DNA of 64,000 nucleotides from Tropicibacter naphthalenivorans (lineage in GTDB: Bacteria; Pseudomonadota; Alphaproteobacteria; Rhodobacterales; Rhodobacteraceae). Below the pieces are notes generated by a model. It did no database searches. It was not told the origin of the DNA and saw only the letters and a program-made list of their open reading frames with translations. Every line of letters begins with the position of its first letter. Within the stretch, counting starts at the first letter, position 1. The position numbers and the translations under genes are program-made. Below, in pieces: positions 7,820 to 17,910 of this stretch. The stretch covers positions 1-64,000 of the forward strand of contig NZ_FWXX01000006.1 in assembly GCF_900176475.1 (NCBI RefSeq), in the 5' to 3' direction.

Positions 7820-10012
7820 ATGATCCGCGGACTTCACCGCTGGCCGGGTCTGCTGGCCTTGGGGGTGATCACGGTGCTCGCGCTGAGCGGCGCGGCGCTG
7901 GCGGTCTTTCCCGCCTTGGAACGCGTCAGCGCCCCGCAAGCGGACCGCGGTCTAAGCGTCGCGACGCTGGCCGAGCGGGTGCAGACCGTCTACCCCGGCG
8001 TCGAGGAAATCCGCCGCAGCCCATCGGGCAAGATCACCGTTTACTGGTTCGATGCGGGCGCGCCGGGCGCGGCGGTGATCGACCCCGAGACGGGGCAGGG
8101 GGTGGCCTCTGCCGATCCCAACCAGATCGCGCGGTGGCTGACCAATTTGCACCGGTCGCTGTTCCTTGGCGATGCGGGGCGGCTGACCATGGCGCTGGGG
8201 GCGGCGGCGATGCTGGTCTTTGCGCTGTGGGGCGTTGCTTTGGTGGCGCGGCGCGCGGGCGGCTGGCGGCATTGGTTTGCGCCTTTGCGCGGGCCAATGG
8301 CGGGGCGCTTGCACGTGGAACTGGCGCGCTTTGCCGTGCTGGGCCTGACGTTGTCCTCTGTGACGGCGCTGTGGATGACGGCGGTGACCTTTGGCGTGCT
8401 GCCAGAGGGCGATACGGCCCCCGCCTTCCCGCGTGAGGTGTCCATGGACACCGGCGCTGCGCCGTCCGAGATGCCGCTTCTGACGCAAACCCCCGTGGCA
8501 GAGCTGCGCACGCTGCATTACCCCTATGCCGGGGATGCCAGCGACGTCTATACCCTGCAAATTGCCAAAGGCAGCGGCTAAGTGGATCAAGGCACCGGGC
8601 AGACGCTGGCCTGGGCGGATTTGTCCGCGTGGGAGAAGGTCTCGGACACCCTGTACATGCTGCACACCGGGCAGGGCGCGGCGGCGCTGGGGCTGGTTTT
8701 GGGGGTGATGGCGCTGGCGGTGCCTGCCATGGGCGCAACCGGCGTGATCCTGTGGTGGACCGCGCGCAAAACCCGCCCGCGTCTGCGCGCAAATCGCCCC
8801 GCCGCGCAGGCCGAGACCATCCTTTTGGTCGGCTCCGAAGGGGGCAGCACATGGGGCTTTGCCGGGGCTTTGCACACCGCCCTGACAGAGGCGGGGCGCA
8901 GGGTGCACACCGCCGCCATGTCCAGCTTTGCCCCCGACCGCTATGCAAAGGCGCAGCGGATCATCGTGCTGGCCGCGACCTATGGCGACGGCGACGCGCC
9001 GGCGTCGGCCAAGGGGTTCCTTGACCGCCTGTCCAAGGTGCGGGACATACCGATGGCGGTGCTGGGCTTTGGCGATCACAGCTTTCCGGCCTATTGCGCC
9101 TTTGCACGTGCGGTGCAGGCCAAGGCGGCGCAGGCCGGGTGGCGGGCCTTGATGCCCATGGACACCGTCGACCGCCAGTCGCCGCAGGATTTCGCCCGCT
9201 GGGGGCGTGACTTGGGCGCGGTGCTGGGGTTGGACCTGACGCTGTTGCACCAGCCCGCGCAGCCGGACGGGCAAAGCCTGACCCTGATCTCGCGCCGCGA
9301 CTATGGGGCCGAGGTCCAGGCGCCCACGGCGATCCTGCGCTTTGCCCTGCCGAACCTGTCCCTGTGGCAGCGGCTGGCCGGCTTTGGGCGGTTTGACGTA
9401 GGCGATCTGCTGGCCGTCCTGCCCCACGGCTCTGACCTGCCACGGCTGTACTCGCTGGCCTCGTCGCGCGGCGATGGCTTTGTCGAGATCGTGGTCAAAC
9501 GCCAGCCCGGCGGGCTGTGCTCTGGGCATCTCACGGCGCTAAAGCCGGGTGATCAGGTGCGCGACTCCGTCCGCCGCAACCCCGCCTTCAAGCCGGGCAG
9601 CTCGCGCGTGCCGCTGATCCTGATCGGGGCGGGGACGGGGATTGGCCCGCTGGCCGGGATCGTGCGCGGCAATCGCACAGGGCGTCCGGTGCATCTGGTG
9701 TTCGGGATGCGCCACTCGGACAGCGATTTCCTATATGACACCGAGATTGCGGACTGGCAGGCCAAGGGCCGTCTGACCCGTCTGCTGACCGCCGCGTCGC
9801 GCGGCCGCCGCCCGCATTACCGGCAGGACGCCCTGCGCGCCGAAGGGGCCGAGGTGGCCGAGCTGATCCGCGGCGGCGCGCGGGTGATGGTCTGCGGCGG
9901 GCGCGGGATGGCGGTGGGCGTGGCGGACGCCCTGACAGAGATCCTCGCGCCGGTGGGCCTGACGCCGCAGATGCTCAAGACCCAAGGGAGATACCTCGAA
10001 GATGTCTACTGA
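7820..10012 (+). pseudogene. PepSY-TM / flavodoxin / NADPH-flavin reductase fusion, interrupted by one TAA
   Basis: A single frame of 730 codons contains one stop, TAA at 8579-8581, between KGSG and VDQGTGQ. Tyr is plausible at that place. The N-terminal half has PepSY-type membrane helices (near residues 10-30, 125-145 and 175-195), then a fourth at about 290-310 after the stop. Residues ~330-470 form a flavodoxin-like FMN domain (ETILLVGSEGGSTWGFA, ATYGDGDAPASA). Residues ~480-730 form a ferredoxin-NADP-reductase-like module with RLYSLASS (FAD), GAGTGIGPLAGI (NADPH) and VMVCGGRGMAVGV. It would move electrons from NAD(P)H across the inner membrane. GTG at 8582 could restart translation and give the reductase half alone (476 residues). 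The 3' end overlaps apbE. Confidence 0.8.
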
Positions 10013-10970
10013 TCCCACCCGCCACGCGCTGAACGGCAGGGCCATGGGCACCCGCTGGTCGGCGCTGTTCTTTGCCCCGCCGAGGGTCGACCCCGCCCCG
10101 ATCCAGGCGGCCTTGCAGACGGCGGTGACCGAGATCGACGCGCAAATGTCGACCTATAAGGCGGACAGCGCCCTGATGCGCCTGAACGCGATGCCGGTGG
10201 GCGAATGGGCGGAGATCCCGGCGCATCTGGCCCGCGTGCTGGACCTTGGGGTGCGGATCGGGCGCGCCTCTGGTGGGGCGTTCGATATCGGCCTGGGGGA
10301 TGCGGCGCTGGCGTGGGGCTTTGGCCCCGCCGAGGCAAGCCCGGATGCGATCCGCGAAGCCATGCAGGTCGTGCGGGTGCCTGCGACCGAGGCGCTGGAG
10401 CTGGAAGGCACGCGGGTGCGCAAGACCGCGCCCATCGCGCTGGACCTAAACGGCATCGCCAAGGGCTATGGCGTCGACCGTTTGGCGGAAACCTTGCTGG
10501 CCCATGGCGTCACCGACGCGCTTGTGGGCATCGATGGAGAGCTGCGCGCGCTGGGGCTGCGGCCCGATGGCCAGCCGTGGGGGATCGCGGTCGAAGCGCC
10601 CGATGACACCCGCCGCGCCGCCCAGTCGGTGCTGACGCTGGAAAACGCCGCGGTGGCGACCTCGGGTGATTACCGCCACTGGGTCGAGGTGCAGGGCCGC
10701 CGCCTGTCGCACACCATGGACCCGGCGCGCGGCGCGCCGCTGTTGGCCTCACCCGCGTCGGTGAGCGTGGTGGCGGGCAGCTGCGCCGAAGCCGACGCCT
10801 GGGCCACGGCCTTGATGGTGCTTGGGGCCGAGAAGGGCGCGGCCTGCGCGCGCAAGCGGGGGCTAAATGCGCTGTTCCTGATCCGCTCGGCGCAGGGCAT
10901 CGCGGCCACCGGCGTTGGCGCGCTCTTTGCCGATCAGGACAGCGCCTTGGCCCAGTCTGCAATGGTCTGA
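10002..10970 (+). CDS. apbE: FAD:protein FMN transferase (ApbE)
   Basis: A 322-residue protein of the usual family length. Motifs include GRAMGTRWSA near the N-terminus, DAQMSTYKADSALMRLNA, GAFDIGLGDAALAWGFGP, the substrate/Mg region ALDLNGIAKGYGVDRLAE, and SGDYRHWVEVQGRRLSHTMDP followed by CAEADAWATALMVLG. ApbE attaches FMN covalently to Ser/Thr of periplasmic or membrane flavoproteins. No clear signal peptide is visible, so a cytoplasmic location or a cryptic leader are both possible. The start overlaps the end of the flavoreductase gene by 11 bases, which suggests translational coupling and that the reductase system is its client. Confidence 0.85.
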   Translation: MSTDPTRHALNGRAMGTRWSALFFAPPRVDPAPIQAALQTAVTEIDAQMSTYKADSALMRLNAMPVGEWAEIPAHLARVLDLGVRIGRASGGAFDIGLGDAALAWGFGPAEASPDAIREAMQVVRVPATEALELEGTRVRKTAPIALDLNGIAKGYGVDRLAETLLAHGVTDALVGIDGELRALGLRPDGQPWGIAVEAPDDTRRAAQSVLTLENAAVATSGDYRHWVEVQGRRLSHTMDPARGAPLLASPASVSVVAGSCAEADAWATALMVLGAEKGAACARKRGLNALFLIRSAQGIAATGVGALFADQDSALAQSAMV

Positions 10971-11569
10971 CAGGCCGCGTCGAGGTGATCGTCCAGCGTC
11001 AGGCCGGTCTCGCGCTTGCGCGGTTTGAGATCGTGATCGCCATCGGCGAACCATTCGACCCGGATCTGCGGCGACAGCCGATAGCCTGCCACCTCGGCGT
11101 CCGACCCAAGCGCATCGCGCGTGCCCTGACAGATCAAGGTCGGGGTGCGCAAGCCCTCAAGGTGGGCGGTGCGCAGCTTGTCCGGCTGGCCCCCCGGGTG
11201 AAAGGGGTAGCCCATGCAGACCACACCCTTGATCTGGCCTTCGTCCAGCATATCGTCCGCGATCAGGCTGGCGACGCGCCCGCCCATGGATTTGCCGCCG
11301 ATCAGCACCGGCCCTTCGCTTGCCAAATCGTTCAGGACCGCGCGGTATTCCTCTTCGAGGATCGGCATCTTGGGCGGCGGGCGCTTGGAGCCGCCGCTGC
11401 GCCGCTGCGCCATGTAGGCGAACTCGAACCGGGCCACGCTGATTCCCCGCTGGACCAGCCCGCCGGCCACGGTTTCCATCCACGGGGTGTCCATCGGCGC
11501 GCCAGACCCGTGCGCCAAAACCAAAACAGGGGCTCTATCCCCGGCCCGTTTCCAAAGAATTTCCGCCAT
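10934..11569 (-). CDS. Alpha/beta-hydrolase (KANL3/Tex30-like, COG3571 type)
   Basis: A 211-residue hydrolase with the oxyanion region LVLAHGSGAPMDTPWM, the nucleophile elbow GGKSMGGRVAS and a C-terminal GDHDLKPRK holding the likely catalytic His. It has the compact size of the Tex30/KANL3 hydrolase family, whose bacterial substrates are not known. Its last 37 bases overlap the 3' end of apbE on the opposite strand. It is transcribed away from the Rieske gene, which starts 141 bases off. Confidence 0.75.
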   Translation of the reverse strand: MAEILWKRAGDRAPVLVLAHGSGAPMDTPWMETVAGGLVQRGISVARFEFAYMAQRRSGGSKRPPPKMPILEEEYRAVLNDLASEGPVLIGGKSMGGRVASLIADDMLDEGQIKGVVCMGYPFHPGGQPDKLRTAHLEGLRTPTLICQGTRDALGSDAEVAGYRLSPQIRVEWFADGDHDLKPRKRETGLTLDDHLDAACQTIADWAKALS

Positions 11570-11710
11570 CGCGCCCCCCTATGGCTTAAAATCGCGCGTC
11601 CTGCGCCACTTGAACGAAACTTTCTTGCGTAGTGGTATGCGACCCCTCATATAGGTGCAAATTTTTAATCCCCGCCGCACCAAGCGGACCAGACTAAAAA
11701 GAAGCCCGCC

Positions 11711-12865
11711 ATGACCATCAGCACACAAGAGCGCGACATCATCCGCGACATCCTTGAAATGGCCGAGACCAAGACCACGCACATGCTGGACGAGGTCATG
11801 GAAAACCCGGTGTCGAAATACACCGACCCCAAGCAGCTGGAGCAAGAGACGCAGATCCTGTTCCGCAAGTTCCCGTTGATCATCGGGCATATCTCGGACG
11901 TGGCCGAGCCGGGCGATTTTCTGACCCATGACACCACCGGCGTGCCGATCCTTGTGACGCGCACGCAGGACGGCGTGCTCAAGGCGTTCCTGAATGTCTG
12001 CCGCCACCGGGGCGCGCGGCTCGAGGACAAGCCCTGCGGCAAGGCGCGCACCTTTTCTTGCCCCTACCACTCCTGGACCTATGGCCTGGATGGCAAGCTG
12101 CGCGGGATGCCCCACAAAGAGGGCTTTGACGGCGTCGCGCGTGAGGACATTTCGCTGAAAGAGCTGCCGGTCTGGGAACGCTTTGGCCTGATCTTTGTCA
12201 TGCCCTCGCAGCCCGATCACGAGGTCGACATCGACGCGTGGCTCGCGCCCTTGGCCGAGCAACTGAATGGGCTGTCGATGGACACGCACCACGTGTTCCG
12301 CAAGTGGGAGCTGTCCAAGAACATGAGCTGGCGCCTGCTGCTCGAAGGGTTTCAGGAAAGCTATCACTTTTGCCACGCGCACCGCGACACCGCCTGCGCG
12401 GGCTATCTGGACAATCAGAGCATCCACCTGAACTTTGACCCGCATGTGCGCCACGCCCTGCCGCAGCCGAACATCGTGGAACTCAAGGACAAGCCCGAGG
12501 AAGAGTGGGAGTACCGCAAGTACTTCATGACGCAGAACTATATCTTCCCGGCGAACTTTGTGCAGGTGCAGACCGACCACATCTACATCCACACGATCAT
12601 CCCCACTGGCCCCGGAACCTGCGTGTTCCAGTGCATGATGCTGATCGCCGAAGAGCCCAAGACCGAAAAGGCCGAGCGCTATTTTACCAAGAACTACGAT
12701 CTGATCCGCGTCGTGTTCGAAGAGGATTTCGTCATCGGCGAAGGCATCCAGAAGGGGCTGGAAACCGGCGCGAACAGCGATTTCCTGTTCGGCAAGTTCG
12801 AATGTGGGCTGCAATTCGGCCAAAAGGCCATCGACGCGGCGCTCCGCGGGGAAATTACCGTTTAA
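11711..12865 (+). CDS. Rieske-type aromatic-ring/terpene hydroxylase alpha subunit
   Basis: A 384-residue oxygenase subunit. The Rieske cluster is bound by C-R-H (FLNVCRHRGARLED) and FSCPYHSWTYG, in the CxH...CxxH pattern with normal spacing. The mononuclear iron site has the facial triad candidates in EGFQESYHFCHAHRD and an acidic residue in VVFEEDFVIGEGIQKGL. The protein is complete and resembles alpha subunits of ring-hydroxylating oxygenases and related demethylases. No beta subunit or reductase gene is near, so electrons must come from elsewhere. It opens a gene cluster that also contains a regulator and P450 genes on the same strand, but the housekeeping-like MYG1 gene stands between. 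Confidence 0.85.
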   Translation: MTISTQERDIIRDILEMAETKTTHMLDEVMENPVSKYTDPKQLEQETQILFRKFPLIIGHISDVAEPGDFLTHDTTGVPILVTRTQDGVLKAFLNVCRHRGARLEDKPCGKARTFSCPYHSWTYGLDGKLRGMPHKEGFDGVAREDISLKELPVWERFGLIFVMPSQPDHEVDIDAWLAPLAEQLNGLSMDTHHVFRKWELSKNMSWRLLLEGFQESYHFCHAHRDTACAGYLDNQSIHLNFDPHVRHALPQPNIVELKDKPEEEWEYRKYFMTQNYIFPANFVQVQTDHIYIHTIIPTGPGTCVFQCMMLIAEEPKTEKAERYFTKNYDLIRVVFEEDFVIGEGIQKGLETGANSDFLFGKFECGLQFGQKAIDAALRGEITV

Positions 12866-12975
12866 ACGCGGCGTTTCTTGGTTACTCAAACCTTGAGGCA
12901 CCGGGTCATTCCGGGCTAGGGTCCGCGAGATTTCGCGCGGTCCCGGCTGCGCCATGACGCAGCGACGTAGGCCCA

Positions 12976-13920
12976 ATGACGATCTCTTATCTTGTGACGC
13001 ATTCCGGTGGTTTCCACGCGGATGAACTGTTGTCCTCGGTCATCCTGACCCGTCTGTACCCGGATGCGCGTATCGTGCGCAGCCGCGATCCCGAATGGAT
13101 CACGCCGGGCGAGGACCGCATCATCTACGACGTGGGGCGCGAATACGACGCGGATCGGCTGATTTTTGACCACCACCAGCGGCCCACGCCCAAGCGCCAC
13201 AACCACGACCATCCCTACAGCTCTTTCGGGCTGATCTGGCGGCACTATGGCGAGGCGTATTTGCGCAGCTTGGACGTGCCGGAACAGGACATTGCGAGCA
13301 TTTTTGCCTCTTTCGATCAAGGCTTTGTGCTGCCCATCGACCTGATGGACAATGGCGCGATGGACCCGTCCGCCGGGGGCAACCTGATGTCCCAGCTGAC
13401 GCTGCCGACCCTGCTCGAAAGCCTCAAGCCGCCGTTTGATAACCGCGCGCCGGGGGCGGACGATGCGGCCTTTGCGCAGGCCTTGCCCATTGCGCGGGCG
13501 TTTGTCGAGGCGGCCATCGCGCGCCGCGCCGCCAAGCACCGCGCCGAAAGCATGGTGATGGAGGCGATTGCGAAAGCGGGGGACAACCGCGTGCTCGAGC
13601 TGCCCATGGGGATGCCCTTCCGCTCGGCGGTGGAAAAGGCCGGGGCGGATCACATGCTGTTCGTGGTGCACCCGCGCGACCAGGACTGGGCGCTGACCGG
13701 CATTCGCGTGGGCGACGACACGTTCGAGCAGCGCGCCGACCTGCCCGCTGCCTGGGCCGGGCTGACCGATGGCGCGCTCGAAGAGGCTTGCGGCGTCAAA
13801 GGCGCCAAGTTCTGCCACAACGGGTTGTTCATCTCCGTGGCGTCCTCTCACGCGGCGATCACCGAAATGGCCCAGCTGGCCGTGGCGGAGTTTGAGCACG
13901 CGCAGGCTGCGGCAAAGTAA
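12976..13920 (+). CDS. MYG1/UPF0160-family metal-dependent hydrolase
   Basis: A 314-residue protein starting MTISYLVTHSGGFHADELLSS. It has the DHH-like metal motifs GGFHADE, IYDVGREYDADRLIFDHHQ and FASFDQGF, and ends with CGVKGAKFCHNGLFI typical of the family. Eukaryotic MYG1 is a 3'-5' RNA exonuclease; the bacterial role is not settled. It is complete, 110 bases after the Rieske gene, and is probably unrelated to the catabolic genes. Confidence 0.85.
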   Translation: MTISYLVTHSGGFHADELLSSVILTRLYPDARIVRSRDPEWITPGEDRIIYDVGREYDADRLIFDHHQRPTPKRHNHDHPYSSFGLIWRHYGEAYLRSLDVPEQDIASIFASFDQGFVLPIDLMDNGAMDPSAGGNLMSQLTLPTLLESLKPPFDNRAPGADDAAFAQALPIARAFVEAAIARRAAKHRAESMVMEAIAKAGDNRVLELPMGMPFRSAVEKAGADHMLFVVHPRDQDWALTGIRVGDDTFEQRADLPAAWAGLTDGALEEACGVKGAKFCHNGLFISVASSHAAITEMAQLAVAEFEHAQAAAK

Positions 13921-13986
13921 CTTTGGGATTTCTTTGGTCGGGGCGCGGCGGCTGTGTAAGCTGTCCGCAGCCCGCAGGAGAGTCCC

Positions 13987-15467
13987 ATGCCCCATTCCGC
14001 CCCCCGCGCGCCCTCTGACGTGAATGCCGCGCTGTTTTGCGATTTCGCCGACGCAGGCTTTTTGGACGCCGCGCTTCAGGGGTTCGTCCACAGCCTTGGG
14101 CCGGTTCTGCTGACCGATGACGCGGCGCTTTTGCCCCGGATCGCGCCGCCTCGGCGGGTTGCGATTGCGGGGCTGGGGCTGGACCGTGTGCCGATCGAGT
14201 CGAGTGAAGTCCTGGGCAACCTTTGGGGAGAACTGGCGTCTTTCTAGGGGCTTACCTCTGTTGTTGTGGACATGAGCTGGGGCTTGACGGCGGTGCAGGG
14301 GGTCACGGGCTATGAGACCTGGGGCGCCATCGCCGAGGAGCTCGCCGCGCAGATCGGCGTGCCGGTGCTGTCGTTCTACAACAAGGAACACATGATCGAG
14401 GATCAGGTGCAGGCGGCGTTCCGCGCGCACCGGTAGTTTCTCGCGCCGTCGGGCTGTACGAAAACCCGTTCTGGGTGCCGCCCAAGCTGCTGCGCCAAGG
14501 CACCGTGGATGAGCAGCTGGGCTTTATGCTGGGGCGCGTGGTGCCAGATTACGCGGGCGGCAAGTTCTTTAAGGGGGTGGAACGGCAAGCGGCGCGGGGG
14601 GCATCGCCCGATTGGCTGAACCGCAGTCGCGCCGCGCCCACAGGCAGCCCGCGTTGGCACATTCACTGTCTGGGGCAACTGACCGTGTTCACCGGCGGCA
14701 ACCGCCCCGTTGACTGGCAAGTGTCTGGGGCCGCTCCGAATAAACTGCGTGTTCTTTTTGCATATCTTTTGCATACCGGCGAAAAAGGCGCGCATTCCGA
14801 ACGGATCAGCGAGCTGCTTTGGCCCGAGGGCAGCTTCGAGAAGACCAAGCGCGCCCCTCTGCATCACGCCATCGCCATGCTGCGCAAGGCGCTTGGGTCC
14901 AAGGATGCTGTGGTGCGGTCGGGCGAGTATTATCGGCTAAACGTGCCGGTGGGCTCTTGGCTCGACATCACCAGTTTTGAACAAATCTGCCGCCGCGCGA
15001 TTTCGTTGGCGCGCCATGGCGTGCCGTCGGACGCGCTGCCGGTCTATTTCGCGGCCGAGCGGCTATATGGTGGTGATCTGTTCGAGGACCTGCCGCTGGA
15101 GTACCTGCACAACGAGCACGAGGACCGGGTCTTGCCCCGCCGCACGTGGCTGCGCGAGATGGCGATGCGGGTGCAGTATGATATGTCGGCGCTCTTGCGC
15201 AAAGAGGGGCGGACGGCGCAAGCCTTGGACCGCGCACAACGTGCGATTGCGCTCGACCCGTCCAGCCCCGAGGCGAATATCGAAGCGATGCGGGTGCTGC
15301 ACGCCCAGGGTCGCCTGACCGCGATTCACCGCCAATACCGCCAGTTCCGCGCCGCCGTCGAGGCCGCAGGCGACCTGCCGGAACGGGACGAAGTCCATGA
15401 TATCTATGAGGAACTTTGCGAGTCTCTAGAGGGCCAAAGAAATTCCAAAGTTTTGGCAATACGGTGA
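13987..15467 (+). pseudogene. MEDS-domain + BTAD (SARP-like) transcriptional regulator, three lesions
   Basis: The intended product has about 493 residues. The N-terminal ~210 residues match the MEDS (DcmR-type sensory) fold: SVVVDMSWGLTAVQG, VPVLSFYNKEHMIEDQVQAAFRAHR, then LYENPFWVPP. The C-terminal ~270 residues are a winged-helix plus BTAD tetratricopeptide activator domain (CLGQLTVFTGG, RISELLWPEG, LHHAIAMLRKALG, YGGDLFEDLPLEYLHNE, RAIALDPSSPEAN). Lesions are TAG at 14245-14247 (SF*GLTS), TAG at 14434-14436 (AHR*FLAP) and a missing G at 14451-14453 before LYENPFW. All three are in the sensory half; the activator half (from 14475) is open. It lies just before, and probably controls, the P450/dikinase genes. 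Confidence 0.75.
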
Positions 15468-15526
15468 TTCGCAAGCCGTGATTCAGAGCAGGGAGGCTCA
15501 TCACGGACCTATGGGAGGATAATAAA

Positions 15527-16772
15527 ATGAACGCGCATGACGGGAGTCTGCCGTCCAAAGGGTATGACCCTTTTGACCTGAACAAACCCCACGCCCGGTG
15601 GGAAGAGTTCCGCAAGGAACAACCGATTTTCTTTGACGAGCCAAGCGGTTACTGGATCGTGTCGCGCTACGAGGACTGCAAGCAGATCTTTGACGACTGG
15701 AAGACCTTTTCCAGCGAGAACGCCCAGAAACCCATGCGTCCCATGTGCGAGGCGGGGCGGCAAGTGCTCAAGGACGGGGGCTTTACCGCCTATTCCGGCC
15801 TGACCGCCCGCGTGCCGCCCGAACACACCCGCATTCGCAAGATCGCGCAGTCGTGCTTTGGCCCGCGCCGCTTCAAATCCATCGCGCCGATGATCAAACA
15901 GATCGTTTCGGACCACCTCGACAAGCTCGAAGCGGCGGGCGCACAGCAAATGCCGGTGGATTTCTGGCAGGTCGTGGCCTACCCGGTGCCCGCTTATGTC
16001 TTGTTCACCTTGATGGGCATCCCCGACGAGGACGTGCCCAAGATCAAGCGCTACGGCGAGGCGCGCGCCCGCATGACGTGGTCCGATCTGAGTGACGAAG
16101 AGCAGATCCCCGTGGCGCACGACATGGTGGCCTATTGGAAATACATCCACGATCTGCTGGATATGCGCCGCGCCAATCCCGGCGATGATTTCCCGTCCGA
16201 TCTGCTGCGTTTGCAGGCCGAAGGGGCCGTGCTCAGCAACGACGAGATCGCCGGCGTGCTATTCGACGCTTTTTGCAGGGCACGAGACAACCTCGACCTT
16301 TATGGGCAACTACGTGCTGGCGATGATGGACAACCGCGATGCGTGGGACGCCGTGCGCGCCGATTCCTCGCTGATCCCGAACGCCGTCGAAGAGATGCTG
16401 CGCTTTATGCCGTCGGTTGTCGGTTGGCGGCGCAAGGCCCGTCACGCCACCACCGTCGGCGGCGTCGATCTGCCGGAAGGCGCTGAAATCCTTATGATTA
16501 CCGGCTCTGCCAACCGCGACGAAGAGCACTTCCCCAGCGGCGAACCACTGGACATCACGCGCCAGAACGCCCGCACCCACATGAGCTTTGGCTACGGCAT
16601 TCACTATTGCCTTGGGTTTCAGCTGGCAAAGATGGAAGCGCAGGAACTGGTGGCGCAACTGTCCGAACGCTTCCCCTCGCTGCGGCTCGCGCCGGGGTTC
16701 GAGGCGGAATACCTGCGCAACATCACCTTTCGTGTGCCGACCTCGGTCATGGTGGAGTGGGATCAGGTATAA
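15527..16772 (+). pseudogene. Cytochrome P450 (first copy), single frameshift
   Basis: An ATG with a GGGAGG site begins a bacterial class I P450 of about 415 residues. Seen in order: the N-terminal YDPFDLNKPHARWEEFR, a C-helix region with PPEHTRIRKIAQSCFGPRRF, the I-helix FAGHETTSTFMGN, the K-helix EEMLRFMP, and the heme loop FGYGIHYCLGFQLAKME with the cysteine ligand. The frame breaks at the T run 16270-16274, immediately before FAGHETT. Comparison with the second P450 suggests that two T residues are missing (or one extra). It belongs to a co-directional set with a dikinase pair, HD protein, SDR and ferredoxin; the ferredoxin at 21220 is the likely electron donor. No ferredoxin reductase is present. 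Confidence 0.85.
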
Positions 16773-16783
16773 GGGGGCCGGGG

Positions 16784-17862
16784 ATGAAGGATCTGGGAAT
16801 GAATGAGCTGTACACCCTGCCGTTCAACGCCATCGGCAGCGACGATCACAACCGGGTCGGGGGCAAATGCGCCTCGCTGGGCGAGATGACGCAGGCCGGG
16901 GTTGCCGTGCCGCCGGGCTTTGCGGTGACCACCGATGCCTATCAGGCGATGCTGGACCATCACGGGTTGCGCGCCGAGATTGAACGCCATCTGACGGGCG
17001 TGGACCCCGACGATATCGATAGCGTCGACCGCGCGGCGCAGGCGATCCGCATTCGCATCCGCTCGCACCATTTGCCCGCCGAGGTCGACCAGGCCATCCG
17101 CGCCGCCTATGACGCGATGGGCAGCGATATGCCCGTTGCGGTGCGGTCCTCTGCCACGGCCGAAGACTTGCCGGACGCAAGTTTTGCAGGCCAGCAGGAC
17201 GCTTACCTGTGGGTGAAGGGCGCAAATGACGTGGTGGACAAGGTCCGCGATTGCTGGGCCTCGCTGTTCACCACGCGTGCTGTGGCCTACCGCGAAAAGA
17301 CAAGATCGCGCATATCGACGTGCTGATGAGCGTCGGCGTGCAAAAGATGGTCAAGGCCCGCACCGCTGGCGTTGCCATGTCGCTGGACCCGGTGACCGGC
17401 GACCGCACGCGCATCGTCATCGACGCCAGCTGGGGTTTGGGCGAGCTGGTGGTGTCCGGTGTCGTGACCCCGGACAACTACACCGTGGAAAAGGTGCTCG
17501 AAGAAATCGTCGACCGCAAAATTTCTGACAAACATGTCGAGCTGGTCGGCGATGAGACCCTTGGCGAGGCGATCGAGCGCGACGTCCCCGACGAGCGCCG
17601 CACCATTTCCTGCCTGTCCGACGCGGAAATCATGGCTGTCGCCCGTCTGGCCAAACGACTGGAAAAACGGAACAAATGCCCGCAGGACGTAGAGTGGGCC
17701 TTTGACGCGGATCTGCCCGAAGGCGAGAACTTGCTCGCCCTGCAAAGCCGCCCCGAAACCATCTGGTCGCAAAAGAAAAAGGCAAAGCCGTCAAACGCTT
17801 ATGCCACCGGCATGATGGGCATCGTCAACACGTTGAACAATCCGCTCGGGTCCAAGACCTGA
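16784..17862 (+). pseudogene. Dikinase-type phosphotransferase, ATP-binding subunit (PPDK_N), frameshifted
   Basis: The gene begins 11 bases after the P450 stop. Its repaired length is 359 residues, which is only the ATP-grasp part of PEP synthase-like enzymes: VGGKCASLGEMTQAG, VPPGFAVTTDAY, VAVRSSATAEDLPDASFAGQ, WASLFTTRAVAYR, VQKMVKARTAGVAMSLDP, DASWGLGELVVSGVVTPDN and ALQSRPETIW. The frame is lost in the A4 run 17295-17298; one more base restores it. A stand-alone ATP subunit of this size matches the small subunit of phenylphosphate synthase-type enzymes (ATP to AMP plus phosphate, via a phosphohistidine on the partner) and not a full PEP synthase (about 790 residues). The partner subunit follows. 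Confidence 0.8.
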
Positions 17863-17910
17863 CACCATAACAAGTACGACAACGTACGCCATTCTTAGGG
17901 AGGACACAGA

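Noticed and set aside
7952-9529. Long minus-strand frames (525 codons here; similar ones at 11579-12976, 12916-14430, 29920-31272 and 61964-63640)
   Set aside because: All lie antisense to genes with clear motifs in GC-rich DNA, have Arg/Gly/His-rich translations and lack ribosome-binding sites.
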